A DNA stretch of 64,000 nt, taken from NCBI RefSeq assembly GCF_000719955.1, contig NZ_JOII01000004.1, forward strand, positions 344,161 through 408,160, in the 5' to 3' direction. Both the position numbers and the translations under genes were made by a program. Below, one piece after another: positions 42,700 through 52,211 of this stretch. Source of the stretch: Streptomyces albidoflavus (GTDB lineage: Bacteria; Actinomycetota; Actinomycetes; Streptomycetales; Streptomycetaceae). Numbering within the stretch: position 1 is the first letter of the stretch; each line of letters begins with the position of its first letter. The notes under the pieces were generated by a model that made no database searches, had not been told where the DNA came from, and saw nothing but the letters and a program-made list of their open reading frames with translations.

Positions 42700-44208
42700 G
42701 TGATCGAGCACCACGTCCGTGTCCACCCCAGCGCCGACCGGCTGGCCCGGGAGGAGCAGCTCGCCTGGAAGCTGGCCGAGGTGGCCACCGCCACCGGGGT
42801 GCCGGAGGCCGACAGCGCGGCGATGGCCGTCAACCGGGTGATCGACAACGCCTCGGTCGCCGTCGCCTCCCTGCTCCGCCGCCCGGTCGCCGTCGCCCGC
42901 GCCCAGGCCGTGGCCCACGGCGCGAGCGCCCCGGGCGCCTCGGTCTTCGGCAGCGCCGAGCGGGTCTCCCCGGAGTGGGCGGCCTGGGCCAACGGCACCG
43001 CCGTGCGTGAGCTGGACTTCCACGACACCTACCTGGCGGCCGACTACGCGCACCCCGGGGACACCATCCCCCCGCTGCTCGCCGTCGCCCAGCACACCGG
43101 CCGCTCCGGCGCCGACCTGCTGCGCGGCATCGTCGCGGCGTACGAGGTGCACGTGGCGCTGGTGCGCGGCATCTGCCTGCACGCCCACCGCATCGACCAC
43201 GTCGCCCACCTGTCCGCGGCCACCGCCTGCGGCCTGGGCGCCCTGCTGCGGCTGGACACCGGGACGGTGTACCAGGCGGTGCAGCAGGCCGTGCACACCA
43301 CCACCGCCACCCGGCAGTCCCGCAAGGGGGAGATCTCCAGCTGGAAGGCGTTCGCCCCGGCCTTCGCCGGCAAGGCCGCGGTCGAGGCGGTGGACCGGGC
43401 GATGCGCGGCGAGACCTCCCCCTCACCGGTCTACGAGGGCGAGGACGGCTTCCTCGCCTGGATGCTCGACGGGCCGGAGGCCGTGTACACCGTGCTGCTG
43501 CCCGGCCCGGACGAGCCGCGGCGCGCGATCCTGGACACCTACACCAAGGAGTACTCGGCCGAGTACCAGGCCCAGGCCGTCATCGACCTGGCCCGCCGGC
43601 TGCGGGAGAAGGCCGGCCCTCTGGAGAAGGTCCGCTCGGTCGTCCTGCACACCAGCCACCACACCCACCACGTCATCGGCTCCGGCGCGGGCGACCCGCA
43701 GAAGTACGACCCGACGGCCAGCCGGGAGACCCTGGACCACTCGGTGCCGTACATCCTCGCCGTCGCGCTGGAGGACGGCGTCTGGCACCACGAGCGGTCC
43801 TACGCGCCCGAGCGGGCCCGCCGTCCGCGGACCGTGGCGCTCTGGCAGAAGATCACCACGGTCGAGGACCCGGAGTGGACCCGCCGCTACCACCACCCCG
43901 ACCCGGAGCAGCGGGCCTTCGGGGGCCGGGTGGTGATCACGCTGGAGGACGGCACGGTCCTGGAGGACGAGCTGGCCGTCGCCGACGCCCACCCGGCCGG
44001 CGCCCGCCCCTTCGGACGCCAGCAGTACGCGGACAAGTTCCGCACGCTGGCCGAGGGCCTCGTCGCCCCGGCCGCGACCGGCCCGTTCCTCGACACCGCC
44101 GAACGTCTCGCCGGGCTCTCGCCCGCCGGGCTGGACGGGCTCTTCCCCGTGGTCGACACCGGGGCCGTGGACGCCTACGACGCCGCTCTGCCGAAGGGAC
44201 TGTTCTGA
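42700..44208 (+). CDS. prpD: 2-Methylcitrate dehydratase (MmgE/PrpD family)
   Basis: The 502-residue protein belongs to the MmgE/PrpD fold: [59 protein letters not shown] and [19 protein letters not shown]. It dehydrates 2-methylcitrate in the methylcitrate cycle that disposes of propionyl-CoA. The GTG start has AGGAG 4 bases upstream. Its stop overlaps the prpB start (TGATG). It is the first gene of prpDBC and is divergent from the ScfR regulator. Confidence 0.94.
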   Translation: MIEHHVRVHPSADRLAREEQLAWKLAEVATATGVPEADSAAMAVNRVIDNASVAVASLLRRPVAVARAQAVAHGASAPGASVFGSAERVSPEWAAWANGTAVRELDFHDTYLAADYAHPGDTIPPLLAVAQHTGRSGADLLRGIVAAYEVHVALVRGICLHAHRIDHVAHLSAATACGLGALLRLDTGTVYQAVQQAVHTTTATRQSRKGEISSWKAFAPAFAGKAAVEAVDRAMRGETSPSPVYEGEDGFLAWMLDGPEAVYTVLLPGPDEPRRAILDTYTKEYSAEYQAQAVIDLARRLREKAGPLEKVRSVVLHTSHHTHHVIGSGAGDPQKYDPTASRETLDHSVPYILAVALEDGVWHHERSYAPERARRPRTVALWQKITTVEDPEWTRRYHHPDPEQRAFGGRVVITLEDGTVLEDELAVADAHPAGARPFGRQQYADKFRTLAEGLVAPAATGPFLDTAERLAGLSPAGLDGLFPVVDTGAVDAYDAALPKGLF

Positions 44209-45113
44209 TGGGACACACCCGCACCACTCCCGCCGGGCGGCGCCGGGCCTTCCGCGAACAGCTCGCCTCCGGCCGCCTGCTGCGCATGCCGGGAGCGCTC
44301 AACCCGCTCTCCGCCCGGCTGATCCAGGACGCCGGCTTCGAGGCCGCCTACCTCTCGGGCGCCGTGCTCGCCGCCGATCTGGGGTTGCCGGACATCGGCC
44401 TGACCACCTCCACCGAGGTCGCCGCCCGCGCCCAGCAGACCACCCGGGTCACCGACCTGCCGGTCCTGATCGACGCCGACACCGGCTTCGGCGAACCGCT
44501 GAACGCCGCGCGGACCGTGCAGCTGATGGAGGACGCGGGGCTGGCCGGGCTGCACCTGGAGGACCAGGTCAACCCCAAGCGCTGCGGCCACCTGGACGGC
44601 AAGAGCGTCACCTCCCGGACGGAGATGGTCCGCCGCCTCCGGGCCGCCGTCGACGCCCGCCGCGACCCGGACTTCCTCCTGATGGCCCGCACCGACGCCC
44701 GCGCGGTCGAAGGTCTGGCGGCGGCGGTCGACCGGGCGAAGGCGTACGTCGACGCCGGCGCCGACGCGATCTTCCCCGAGGCCCTCACCGGCGAGGCCGA
44801 GTACGAGGCGTTCCGCGCGGCGGTGGACGTGCCGCTGCTCGCCAACCTCACCGAGTTCGGCAGGACCCCGCTGCTGGACACCCGCACCCTGGAGAACCTG
44901 GGCTACAACATCGCCCTGTACCCGGTCACCCTGCTCCGGCTCGCCATGGGCGCCGTCGAGGACGGGCTGCGCACCCTCGCCGCCGAGGGCACCCAGGAGT
45001 CCCTGCTGCCCCGCATGCAGACCCGCTCCCGCCTCTACGAACACCTCGGCTACGCCGACTACGCGGCCTTCGACTCGGCCGTCCACGACTTCACCCTCCC
45101 GCCCGGCACCTGA
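44208..45113 (+). CDS. prpB: 2-Methylisocitrate lyase
   Basis: The 301-residue enzyme splits 2-methylisocitrate into pyruvate and succinate. It shows the isocitrate-lyase superfamily core: MPGALNPLSARLIQDAGFEA, LIDADTGFGEPLNAARTV, the catalytic loop NPKRCGHLDGK with C126, and LMARTDARAVEGL. The absence of the long insert of isocitrate lyase (over 420 residues) supports PrpB. It overlaps prpD by one base. Confidence 0.95.
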   Translation: MGHTRTTPAGRRRAFREQLASGRLLRMPGALNPLSARLIQDAGFEAAYLSGAVLAADLGLPDIGLTTSTEVAARAQQTTRVTDLPVLIDADTGFGEPLNAARTVQLMEDAGLAGLHLEDQVNPKRCGHLDGKSVTSRTEMVRRLRAAVDARRDPDFLLMARTDARAVEGLAAAVDRAKAYVDAGADAIFPEALTGEAEYEAFRAAVDVPLLANLTEFGRTPLLDTRTLENLGYNIALYPVTLLRLAMGAVEDGLRTLAAEGTQESLLPRMQTRSRLYEHLGYADYAAFDSAVHDFTLPPGT

Positions 45114-45130
45114 CCCGAAGGCAGGCCCCC

Positions 45131-46306
45131 ATGACCACCCCCGCGCCCGGCATCCACCGCGGCCTCGCCGGTGTCGTCGTCGACACCACGGAGATCTCCA
45201 CCGTCATCCAGGAGACCAACTCCCTGACCTACCGGGGCTATCCGGTGCAGGACCTGGCCGCCCACCGCTCCTTCGAGGAGGTGGCGTACCTGCTCCGGTA
45301 CGGCGAACTCCCCGACGCGGCCCAGCTCACCGCCTTCCAGGCCCGCGAACGCGCCCTGCGCCCGCTGGACCGGACCACGCTGGAGCTGCTCACCCGGCTG
45401 CCCGGGACGTGCCACCCGATGGACGTCCTGCGCACCGCCGTGAGCTTCTTCGGCGCCGAGGACCCCACCGAGGACGACGGCAGCCCCGCCGCCCACCACG
45501 CCAAGTCGCTCACCCTGCTGGCCAGGCTGCCCACCGTGGTCGCGGCCGACCAGCGCCGCCGCCGGGATCTGCCACCGATCCCGCCCGACCCCGCTCTCGG
45601 GTACGCGGAGAACTTCTTCCACATGTGCTTCGGCTCGGTGCCGGACCCGGAGGTGGTCCGCTGCTTCGAGATCTCCCTGATCCTCTACGCCGAACACAGC
45701 TTCAACGCCTCCACGTTCACCGCCCGGGTGGTCACCTCCACCCTCTCCGACCTCTACAGCGCGGTCACCGCCGCCATCGGCGCCCTGAAGGGCCCCCTGC
45801 ACGGCGGGGCCAACGAGGCTGTGATGCACATGCTGCACGAGATCGGGGAACCGGCGCGGGCCGGCGCCTGGCTGGCGGAGGCGCTCGCCGCCAAGCGGAA
45901 GATCATGGGCTTCGGCCACCGTGTCTACCGGCACGGCGACTCCCGCGTACCGATCATGCAGGAGGCCCTGGACCGGCTGGTCGCCCGCACGGCCACCCCG
46001 GAGGCGACCCGCCTGGCCGCCCTGCACACCGCCCTGCGCGAGGCCGTGCTCACCCGCAGGGGCATCCACCCGAACCTGGACTACCCCGCCGGACTCGCCT
46101 ACCACCTGATGGGGTTCGACATCCCGGCCTTCACCCCCATCTTCGTGATGAGCCGCATCACCGGCTGGACCGCCCACATCACCGAACAGCTCGGCCACAA
46201 CGCCCTCATCAGACCGCTGGCCTCCTACGACGGCCGAGGGCAGCGGCCCGTGCCGGAACCCGCCTCGCGGGCGCGCCAGAGGGGCGCCGGGGCGCCGGAC
46301 GCGTAG
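45131..46306 (+). CDS. prpC: 2-Methylcitrate synthase / citrate synthase
   Basis: The 391-residue protein is a short-type citrate synthase: LTYRGYPVQDLAAHRSFEEV, HSFNASTFTARVVTST, GALKGPLHGGANEAVM, MGFGHRVYRHGDSRVPIM and FTPIFVMSRITGWTAHITEQ. It condenses propionyl-CoA with oxaloacetate. The position 17 bases after prpB argues for methylcitrate synthase, though such enzymes also accept acetyl-CoA. A hairpin terminator follows. Confidence 0.93.
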   Translation: MTTPAPGIHRGLAGVVVDTTEISTVIQETNSLTYRGYPVQDLAAHRSFEEVAYLLRYGELPDAAQLTAFQARERALRPLDRTTLELLTRLPGTCHPMDVLRTAVSFFGAEDPTEDDGSPAAHHAKSLTLLARLPTVVAADQRRRRDLPPIPPDPALGYAENFFHMCFGSVPDPEVVRCFEISLILYAEHSFNASTFTARVVTSTLSDLYSAVTAAIGALKGPLHGGANEAVMHMLHEIGEPARAGAWLAEALAAKRKIMGFGHRVYRHGDSRVPIMQEALDRLVARTATPEATRLAALHTALREAVLTRRGIHPNLDYPAGLAYHLMGFDIPAFTPIFVMSRITGWTAHITEQLGHNALIRPLASYDGRGQRPVPEPASRARQRGAGAPDA

Positions 46307-46320
46307 CGTCGCCCGGCGGC

Positions 46321-46356
46321 GCGGTCCGCGAGGAGCCGGCCTCCTTCGCGGACCGC
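46321..46356. terminator. Hairpin between prpC and the convergent enoyl-CoA hydratase gene
   Basis: GCGGTCCGCGAGGAG pairs with CTCCTTCGCGGACCGC over 15 base pairs with one bulged base and a 5-base loop. It lies 14 bases after the prpC stop and can serve the convergent mmsA operon too. Confidence 0.75.
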
Positions 46357-46417
46357 GAGCGCGTCGTCCGCACGGCGGAGTACCTGGCCATCGGTACCCG
46401 ACCGCGCGCCCCGTACG

Positions 46418-47221
46418 TCAGCGGTGCCCGAACACCGGTGGCCGCTTGTCGGTGAAGGCGGCCATGCCCTCCTTCTGGTCGGCGGTGGCGAACACGGCGT
46501 GGAAGAGGCGGCGTTCGAAGCGGACGCCCTCGGCGAGCGTGGTCTCGAAGGCCCTGGCGACCGACTCCTTGGCCATCATCGCCACGGGCAGGGACATGCC
46601 CGCCACGGTCTCGGCGACGGCCATCGCCTCCTCCACCAGCTCGTCGGCGGGGACGATCCGCGAGACCAGTCCGGCGCGCTCGGCCTCGACGGCGTCCATG
46701 GTGCGCCCGGTCAGGCACAGTTCCATGGCCTTGGCCTTGCCGACCGCGCGGGTCAGCCGCTGCGAGCCGCCGATGCCCGGGATGACGCCGAGCTTGATCT
46801 CCGGCTGGCCGAAGACGGCCGTGTCTGCGGCGAGCAGGATGTCGCAGAGCATCGCCAGTTCGCAGCCGCCGCCGAGGGCGTACCCGGCGACGGCCGCGAC
46901 GGTCGGCGTCCGGAGCTGGCCGAGGCGGTCCCAGGCCGCGAACCAGTCGGCGAGGTACATGTCCAGGTAGCCCCGCGGCTGCATCTCCTTGATGTCGGCG
47001 CCGGCGGCGAACGCCCGGGCCGAACCGGTGAGCACGATGCAGCCGCACTCCGGGTCCCGGTCGAGCGCCTCGGCGGCGGCGACCACCTCGCGCATCACCT
47101 GGAGGTTGAGCGCGTTGAGGGCCTTCGGCCGGTTCAGGGTCAGCAGGGCGGTGCGGCCCCGTCGCTCGACCAGGACGGTCTCGTACCCGTCGGCGGCCGG
47201 ATCGGTGGGGGTGGTGGTCAT
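46418..47221 (-). CDS. Enoyl-CoA hydratase (valine pathway)
   Basis: The 267-residue crotonase shows [19 protein letters not shown], the oxyanion-hole part [14 protein letters not shown], and the second glycine motif [15 protein letters not shown] followed by [17 protein letters not shown] with both catalytic glutamates placed as in active hydratases. It should hydrate methacrylyl-CoA to 3-hydroxyisobutyryl-CoA in valine breakdown. It is the last of five leftward genes and overlaps mmsB by 4 bases (ATGA). Confidence 0.92.
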   Translation of the reverse strand: MTTTPTDPAADGYETVLVERRGRTALLTLNRPKALNALNLQVMREVVAAAEALDRDPECGCIVLTGSARAFAAGADIKEMQPRGYLDMYLADWFAAWDRLGQLRTPTVAAVAGYALGGGCELAMLCDILLAADTAVFGQPEIKLGVIPGIGGSQRLTRAVGKAKAMELCLTGRTMDAVEAERAGLVSRIVPADELVEEAMAVAETVAGMSLPVAMMAKESVARAFETTLAEGVRFERRLFHAVFATADQKEGMAAFTDKRPPVFGHR

Positions 47222-48114
47222 GGTGTTCCTCCGCTCTGGTTCCTGACGGTGCGCACGATGCCGGAGAAGTCCTCGGTGTCACCGGCCCGCTCGGCGTAGG
47301 CCGCGTACAACTCGGCCGCCCGCAGGCCGAGTTCCGCGTTGACCTGCCCCTGTCGTACGGCGTTGGCCGCGAGGCCCAGGTCCTTGGCCATCAGGGAGGC
47401 GGCGAAGCCCGGGCGGTAGTCGCGGTTGGCGGGGCTGGTGGGGACCGGGCCGGGGACGGGGCAGTTGACGCTCAGCGCCCAGCACTGGCCGGAGGCGGTG
47501 GAGGCCACGTCGTAGAGCGCCTGGTGGGAGAGGCCGAGGCTCTCGCCGAGGACGAACGCCTCGCTGACGGCGATCATGGAGATGCCGAGGATCATGTTGT
47601 TGCAGATCTTGGCGGCCTGCCCGGCGCCGGGCCCGCCGCAGTGCACGGCCTTCTTGCCCATCGCCTCCAGCAGGGGGCGGGCCTCGGCGAACTCCGCCTC
47701 GCCGCCGCCCGCCATGAGGGTGAGGGTGGCCGCCTCGGCGCCCACCACTCCCCCGGAGACGGGCGCGTCGACCGCGCGCATCCCCGCGGCGACGGCGCGC
47801 TCGTGGGCGGCCCGGGCGTCGGCGACGTCGATCGTGGAGCAGTCGACGAAGAGGGTGCCGGGCCGGGCGGCGGTGAGCACCTCGTCGTAGAGGCCGAGGA
47901 CATGGCCTCCGGCGGGCAGCATGGTGAGGACCACGTCGGCCACGGCGACGGCCCCGGCCGCCGAGGCGGCGGGCTCGACCCCGGCCGCGGCGGCCTCCGC
48001 CAGGGCCTCGGGGACGAGGTCGTGGCCGAGTACCCGGTGGCCGGCCGCGGCCAGGTTGGCGGCCATCGGGCCGCCCATGTGCCCGAGCCCGATGAACGCG
48101 ACGGTCCGGCTCAC
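47218..48114 (-). CDS. mmsB: 3-Hydroxyisobutyrate dehydrogenase
   Basis: The 298-residue NAD enzyme oxidises 3-hydroxyisobutyrate to methylmalonate semialdehyde. It has the Rossmann start [20 protein letters not shown], the substrate motif [19 protein letters not shown], the catalytic lysine stretch [14 protein letters not shown] and the tail motif [11 protein letters not shown]. The genes before and after both belong to the same pathway, and it overlaps both by 4 bases. Confidence 0.95.
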   Translation of the reverse strand: MSRTVAFIGLGHMGGPMAANLAAAGHRVLGHDLVPEALAEAAAAGVEPAASAAGAVAVADVVLTMLPAGGHVLGLYDEVLTAARPGTLFVDCSTIDVADARAAHERAVAAGMRAVDAPVSGGVVGAEAATLTLMAGGGEAEFAEARPLLEAMGKKAVHCGGPGAGQAAKICNNMILGISMIAVSEAFVLGESLGLSHQALYDVASTASGQCWALSVNCPVPGPVPTSPANRDYRPGFAASLMAKDLGLAANAVRQGQVNAELGLRAAELYAAYAERAGDTEDFSGIVRTVRNQSGGTP

Positions 48115-49178
48115 CAGACCACCTCCTCGCTGGTGTCGGATGGGGCGGCGAGGCCGAGTTCGCGCTCGCCGAGGGGGGTGAAGAAGCGCTCCACGTCCGC
48201 GTCGCCGACCTCGCCGAGCGTCGGCGGCGACCAGCGGGGAGCGCGGTCCTTGTCGATGACCCGGGCGCGGATGCCCTCCACCAGGTCGGGGCTGGTGAGG
48301 GTGGCGCAGGAGACCCGGTACTCCTGGTCGAGGACGCGCTCCAGCGGGCCGAGGCGGCGCGCCCGTCGCAGGGCGGCCAGGGTGACCTTGAGCGCGGTCG
48401 GGGAGTTGGCGAGCAGGGTCGTGGCGGTCTCCGTGCCGGCCGGGGTGCCCCGGGCCTTCAGGCGCCGGACGATCTCCTCGACGGTGCCGGCCGAGAAGCA
48501 GGCGTCGACGGCGTCCCGCCGCTCGGCCAGCTCTCCCGGCGGTGGCGGCTGGACGTGGCGGGCCAGCGCCTCCCCCACGGGCAGTTCGGCGAGGTCCGCG
48601 ACCAGCGCCCCGAGCGAGGCGGACGGCACGTAATGGTCGGCGAGCCCGCAGAGCAGCGCGTCCGCCGCTCCGACGGGCGTACCCGTGAGCGCCAGGTAGG
48701 TGCCCAGTTCGCCGGGGGCGAGGGCGAGCAGGTAGGTCCCCCCGACGTCCGGGACGAACCCGATACCGGTCTCGGGCATCGCGATCCTGGACCGCTCGGT
48801 GACGATCCGCACCGAGCCGTGGGCGGAGAGGCCGACGCCGCCGCCCATCACGATGCCGTCCATGACCGCGACGTAGGGCTTGGGGTAGCGGGCGATCCGC
48901 GCGTCGAGGCGGTACTCGTCGCGCCAGAACGCGGTCGCCGCCGTGGCGTCACCGGAGCGCGCGGCGTCGTGGATGGCGCGGATGTCCCCGCCGGCGCACA
49001 GGCCGTGCTCCCCCGCGCCGGTGAGGACGACCGTGGCGACGCCGGGGTCGTGCTCCCAGGCGGCGAGCTTCGCGTCGACGGCGCGCACCATCGCGTGGGT
49101 GAGGGCGTTGAGCGCCTCGGGCCGGTCGAGGACGAGGTGACCGGCGCGGCCCTCCCGGCGGAACCGCACGCCGCTCAC
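48111..49178 (-). CDS. 3-Hydroxyisobutyryl-CoA hydrolase
   Basis: The 355-residue protein is a crotonase-fold enzyme of the longer HIBYL-CoA hydrolase type: LVLDRPEALNALTHAMVRAV, GLCAGGDIRAIHDAA, YPKPYVAVMDGIVMGGGVGL, MPETGIGFVPDVGGTYLLA and a C-terminal extension EYRVSCATLTSPDLVEGIRA. It frees 3-hydroxyisobutyrate for MmsB. The GTG start overlaps the acyl-CoA dehydrogenase stop (GTGA); an open frame continues upstream but is the wrong frame of that gene. Confidence 0.92.
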   Translation of the reverse strand: MSGVRFRREGRAGHLVLDRPEALNALTHAMVRAVDAKLAAWEHDPGVATVVLTGAGEHGLCAGGDIRAIHDAARSGDATAATAFWRDEYRLDARIARYPKPYVAVMDGIVMGGGVGLSAHGSVRIVTERSRIAMPETGIGFVPDVGGTYLLALAPGELGTYLALTGTPVGAADALLCGLADHYVPSASLGALVADLAELPVGEALARHVQPPPPGELAERRDAVDACFSAGTVEEIVRRLKARGTPAGTETATTLLANSPTALKVTLAALRRARRLGPLERVLDQEYRVSCATLTSPDLVEGIRARVIDKDRAPRWSPPTLGEVGDADVERFFTPLGERELGLAAPSDTSEEVVW

Positions 49179-50332
49179 CGGAACGCCTCCGTCAGTCCGC
49201 GGGCGACGATGACGCGCATGATCTCGTTGCTGCCTTCCAGGATCTGGTGGACCCGCAGGTCGCGGACGATCTTCTCGATGCCGTACTCGCTGAGGTAGCC
49301 GTAGCCCCCGTGCAGCTGGAGCGCCCGGTCGGCGACCGAGAACCCGGTGTCGGTGGCGAACCGCTTCGCCATCGCGCACAGGTACGGCGCCTGCGGGTCG
49401 CCCCGGTCGAGTGCCTGGGCCGCCTGCTGGACCAGGGCGCGGGCGGCGGCCAGTTCGGTCGCCATGTCGGCGAGCCGGAACCGCAGGGCCTGCGCGTCGA
49501 GGAGGCGGGTGCCGAACGCCTCCCGGTCGGCGAGGTGGGCGAGGCTGCGGTCCAGGGCGCTGCGGGCACCGCCCAGCGAGCAGGCGGCGATGCCGAGGCG
49601 GCCGCCGTTGAGGCCGTTCATGGCGATCCGGAAGCCCTCGCCCTCCCGGCCGAGCAGCCGGCCTCTGGGCAGGCGCGCGCCGTCCAGGATCACCTGGCGG
49701 GTGGGCTGGGCGTTCCACCCCATCTTCCGTTCGTTGGGCCCGAAGGTGACGCCGGGATCGTCCTTGTCGACGAGGAACGCGGAGATCCCCTCGGCGCCCT
49801 CGCCCCCGGTCCTGGCCATCACGACGTACACCTGGGCGGCGCCGGCACCGGAGATGAACTGCTTGACGCCGGTGAGCGTCCAGCCGTCCCCCTCCCGCAC
49901 GGCCCGGGTCGTCAGCGCCGCCGCGTCCGAACCGGCACCCGGCTCGGTCAGGGCGTAACTGGCCAGGTCCTCCATGGCGCAGAGCCGGGGCAGGAGGCGT
50001 TCGCGCTGGTCGGGGTCGCCGTACCGGTCGATCATCCAGGCGACCATGTTGTGGATCGAGAGGTAGCCGGCGATCGACGGGCAGCCGGAGGCGAGCGTCT
50101 CGAAGACGAGTACGCCGTCGGCCCGGCTGAGCCCGGAACCGCCGGACTCCTCGCGGACGTACACGCCGCCGAGGCCGAGCCCGGCCGCCTTGCGCAGGAC
50201 GCCGACGGGGAAGTGCTTGTCGCGGTCCCAGTCGAGGGCGTGCGGGGCTAGGTGGTCCTGGGCGAAGTCGAGGGTGGTCTCCACGAGGGCCTGCTGGTCC
50301 TCGGTCAGGAGCGTCGCGGTCATCGCGCTCAC
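49175..50332 (-). CDS. Acyl-CoA dehydrogenase, probably isobutyryl-CoA dehydrogenase
   Basis: The 385-residue flavoprotein shows YALTEPGAGSDAAAL, FISGAGAAQVYVVMARTGG, RKMGWNAQPTRQVI and the terminal LHGGYGYLSEYGIEKIVRDL with QILEGSNEIMR, where E366 is the presumed catalytic base. It makes methacrylyl-CoA from isobutyryl-CoA in valine catabolism. The GTG start overlaps the mmsA stop (GTGA); an ATG three codons later is possible. Confidence 0.93.
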   Translation of the reverse strand: MSAMTATLLTEDQQALVETTLDFAQDHLAPHALDWDRDKHFPVGVLRKAAGLGLGGVYVREESGGSGLSRADGVLVFETLASGCPSIAGYLSIHNMVAWMIDRYGDPDQRERLLPRLCAMEDLASYALTEPGAGSDAAALTTRAVREGDGWTLTGVKQFISGAGAAQVYVVMARTGGEGAEGISAFLVDKDDPGVTFGPNERKMGWNAQPTRQVILDGARLPRGRLLGREGEGFRIAMNGLNGGRLGIAACSLGGARSALDRSLAHLADREAFGTRLLDAQALRFRLADMATELAAARALVQQAAQALDRGDPQAPYLCAMAKRFATDTGFSVADRALQLHGGYGYLSEYGIEKIVRDLRVHQILEGSNEIMRVIVARGLTEAFR

Positions 50333-51852
50333 CCCATCGTCGGGAGGGTGAAGCTCGCACCCTCCCGGAGCCCGGCGGGCCAGCGCGAGGTGACGGTCTT
50401 GGTGCGGGTGTAGAAGCGGACGGCGTCGGGCCCGTGCTGGTTCAGGTCGCCGAAGCCGGACCGCTTCCAGCCCCCGAAGGTGTGGTAGGCCACCGGGACC
50501 GGGATGGGCACGTTGACGCCGATCATGCCGGTGTTCACCCGGCGGGTGAAGTCGCGGGCGGTGTCGCCGTCCCGGGTGAAGATCGCGACGCCGTTGCCGT
50601 AGACGTGCTCACTCGGCAGGCGCAGGGCCTCCTCGTAGTCGGCGGCCCGCACCACGCTCAGCACCGGCCCGAAGATCTCCTCCTGGTAGATGCGCATGGC
50701 GGGCGTCACCCGGTCGAAGAGCGAGGCCCCGGCGAAGAAGCCGCCCTCGTGCCCCTCCAGGACGAAGTCCCGCCCGTCGACGACGAGTTCCGCCCCCTCC
50801 TCGACCCCGAGTCCGACGTACGAACGGACCCGGTCGACGGCGTCCTGGCCGACGAGGGGGCCGAAGTCGGCCTCCGGATCGTCGCTGCGGCCGATGCGCA
50901 GCCCGGCGATCCGCTCCTTCAACCGCGCCACCAGGGCGTCCGCGGTCTCCTCGCCCACCGGGACGGCGACCGAGATCGCCATGCACCTCTCACCGGCCGA
51001 GCCGTAACCGGCGCCGATCAGCGCGTCGACGGCCTGGTCGAGGTCGGCGTCCGGCATCACGATCATGTGGTTCTTGGCACCGCCGAAGCACTGGGCGCGC
51101 TTGCCGTGCGCGGCGGCGGTGGCGTAGACGTGGGCGGCGACCGGCGTCGAGCCGACGAAGCCGAGCGCGGCGACGCGGGGGTCCTCGAGCAGCGTGTCGA
51201 CGCTCTCCCGCCCGCCGTTGACCACGTTCAGCACGCCGGGCGGCAGACCCGCCTCCAGGAACAGTTCGGCGAGCCGCAGCGGCACGGAGGGGTCCCGCTC
51301 CGACGGCTTGAGGATGAAGGCGTTCCCACAGGCCAGGGCGGGGGCGGCCTTCCACAGCGGAATCATCGCCGGGAAGTTGAACGGGGTGATGCCGGCGACC
51401 ACCCCGAGCGGAGCACGCAGCGAGTGGACGTCGATGCCCGTCCCCGCGTTGTCGGTGAACTCCCCCTTCAGCAGATGCGGAATGCCCGCCGCGAACTCGA
51501 CGACCTCCAGACCCCGCTGGATGTCCCCGTGCGCGTCGGCCACCGTCTTCCCGTGCTCGGCGGAGAGCAGCCGGGCCAGCGCGTCCCTCTCCCCCTCCAC
51601 CAACTGGAGGAACCTCAGCAGCACCCGGGCCCTGCGCTGCGGATTCCACTCACCCCACTCCCGCTGCGCCACGACCGCGTCGGCGATCGCGGCCTCGGTC
51701 TCCGCCCGGTTCGCGAGGGGTACCAGGGCCTGTACCTCCCCGGTGTTGGGGTCGTGCACCTCTCCGTAGGCCCCGGAGGTTCCGGGGACGTGCTTGCCGC
51801 CGACGAAGTGCGTCAACTCGCGCACCGCGGCGTGTTCGTGCTCACGGACCAT
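50329..51852 (-). CDS. mmsA: Methylmalonate-semialdehyde dehydrogenase (CoA-acylating)
   Basis: The 507-residue enzyme turns methylmalonate semialdehyde into propionyl-CoA plus CO2. It shows VVAGITPFNFPAMIPLWKAA, PFKPSERDPS-type NAD loop (ILKPSERDPSVPLRL), LGFVGSTPVAAHVYATA, CFGGAKNHMIVMPDADLDQA and the catalytic Cys C290 in GERCMAISVAV. It leads a five-gene operon in which every junction overlaps by 4 bases. The ATG at 51852 is chosen over a GTG ten codons upstream; neither has a strong ribosome site, which fits the regulated leader described next. Confidence 0.95.
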   Translation of the reverse strand: MVREHEHAAVRELTHFVGGKHVPGTSGAYGEVHDPNTGEVQALVPLANRAETEAAIADAVVAQREWGEWNPQRRARVLLRFLQLVEGERDALARLLSAEHGKTVADAHGDIQRGLEVVEFAAGIPHLLKGEFTDNAGTGIDVHSLRAPLGVVAGITPFNFPAMIPLWKAAPALACGNAFILKPSERDPSVPLRLAELFLEAGLPPGVLNVVNGGRESVDTLLEDPRVAALGFVGSTPVAAHVYATAAAHGKRAQCFGGAKNHMIVMPDADLDQAVDALIGAGYGSAGERCMAISVAVPVGEETADALVARLKERIAGLRIGRSDDPEADFGPLVGQDAVDRVRSYVGLGVEEGAELVVDGRDFVLEGHEGGFFAGASLFDRVTPAMRIYQEEIFGPVLSVVRAADYEEALRLPSEHVYGNGVAIFTRDGDTARDFTRRVNTGMIGVNVPIPVPVAYHTFGGWKRSGFGDLNQHGPDAVRFYTRTKTVTSRWPAGLREGASFTLPTMG

Positions 51853-51969
51853 GACTCTGCCTGCTCTCGTCAGGAGGGACACGGGGATGGCGCACGCCCA
51901 CCCGCACCCGGACGCGAACGGGCGCGCGGGTACGAAAGGGGTGCGAGATCGCGTATGGCCGAGGCCCCG

Positions 51970-52029
51970 TCAGACGGCGGGCTCACCAGGGTCGTGGGTA
52001 CACACCGGTGCCATGCGTGTCAGCTCCAT
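51970..52029 (-). CDS. Possible leader mini-ORF between B12 riboswitch and mmsA
   Basis: On the minus strand an ATG at 52029 opens a frame reading MELTRMAPVCTHDPGEPAV and stop. An internal ATG at 52014 has GGAG 9 bases upstream and would give 14 residues. The frame starts 27 bases after the B12 box and ends 117 bases before the mmsA start. The stop codon lies within CCGTCTGACGG, which can fold. A small open frame here could be chance; a role as a translated leader is inference. Confidence 0.3.
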   Translation of the reverse strand: MELTRMAPVCTHDPGEPAV

Positions 52030-52049
52030 CCTCGTGGACAACACGGAAC

Positions 52050-52206
52050 ATCCCGCGGCCGGTATCCTGACTCCCGGATCGACGCGCGCCGTCCGCCTTC
52101 CCGACATCCAGCTCGTCAGTGGCGTACCGCTCGACAGCGCACTCCCCGGTCACAGTGGCGGGACCGTGCCGGATTCACACCGACTTCCCTGCACCGCGGG
52201 CCTTCG
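52050..52206 (-). promoter_or_regulatory. Cobalamin (B12) riboswitch in the mmsA operon leader
   Basis: On the minus strand the aptamer core is seen in order: AAGTCGGTGTGAATCCGGC, ACGGTCCCGCCACTGTGACC, and the B12 box GAGTCAGGATACCGGCC (52057-52073). A promoter lies just upstream of its 5' end, and the only downstream genes on this strand are the mmsA valine operon. B12 binding normally turns such leaders off, so the operon should be expressed when B12 is scarce. The 5' limit is approximate. Confidence 0.88.
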
Positions 52207-52211
52207 CCGCG

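Noticed and set aside
42700..46306. Citrate/glyoxylate cycle genes rather than methylcitrate cycle
   Set aside because: Presence of a PrpD-family gene, the short PrpB-type lyase with KRCGH, and the PrpR-type regulator favour the methylcitrate cycle.
48111..50360. Apparent 749-residue fusion of acyl-CoA dehydrogenase region and hydrolase
   Set aside because: Upstream part is an out-of-frame reading of the dehydrogenase. The GTGA overlap at 49175-49178 gives a normal start.
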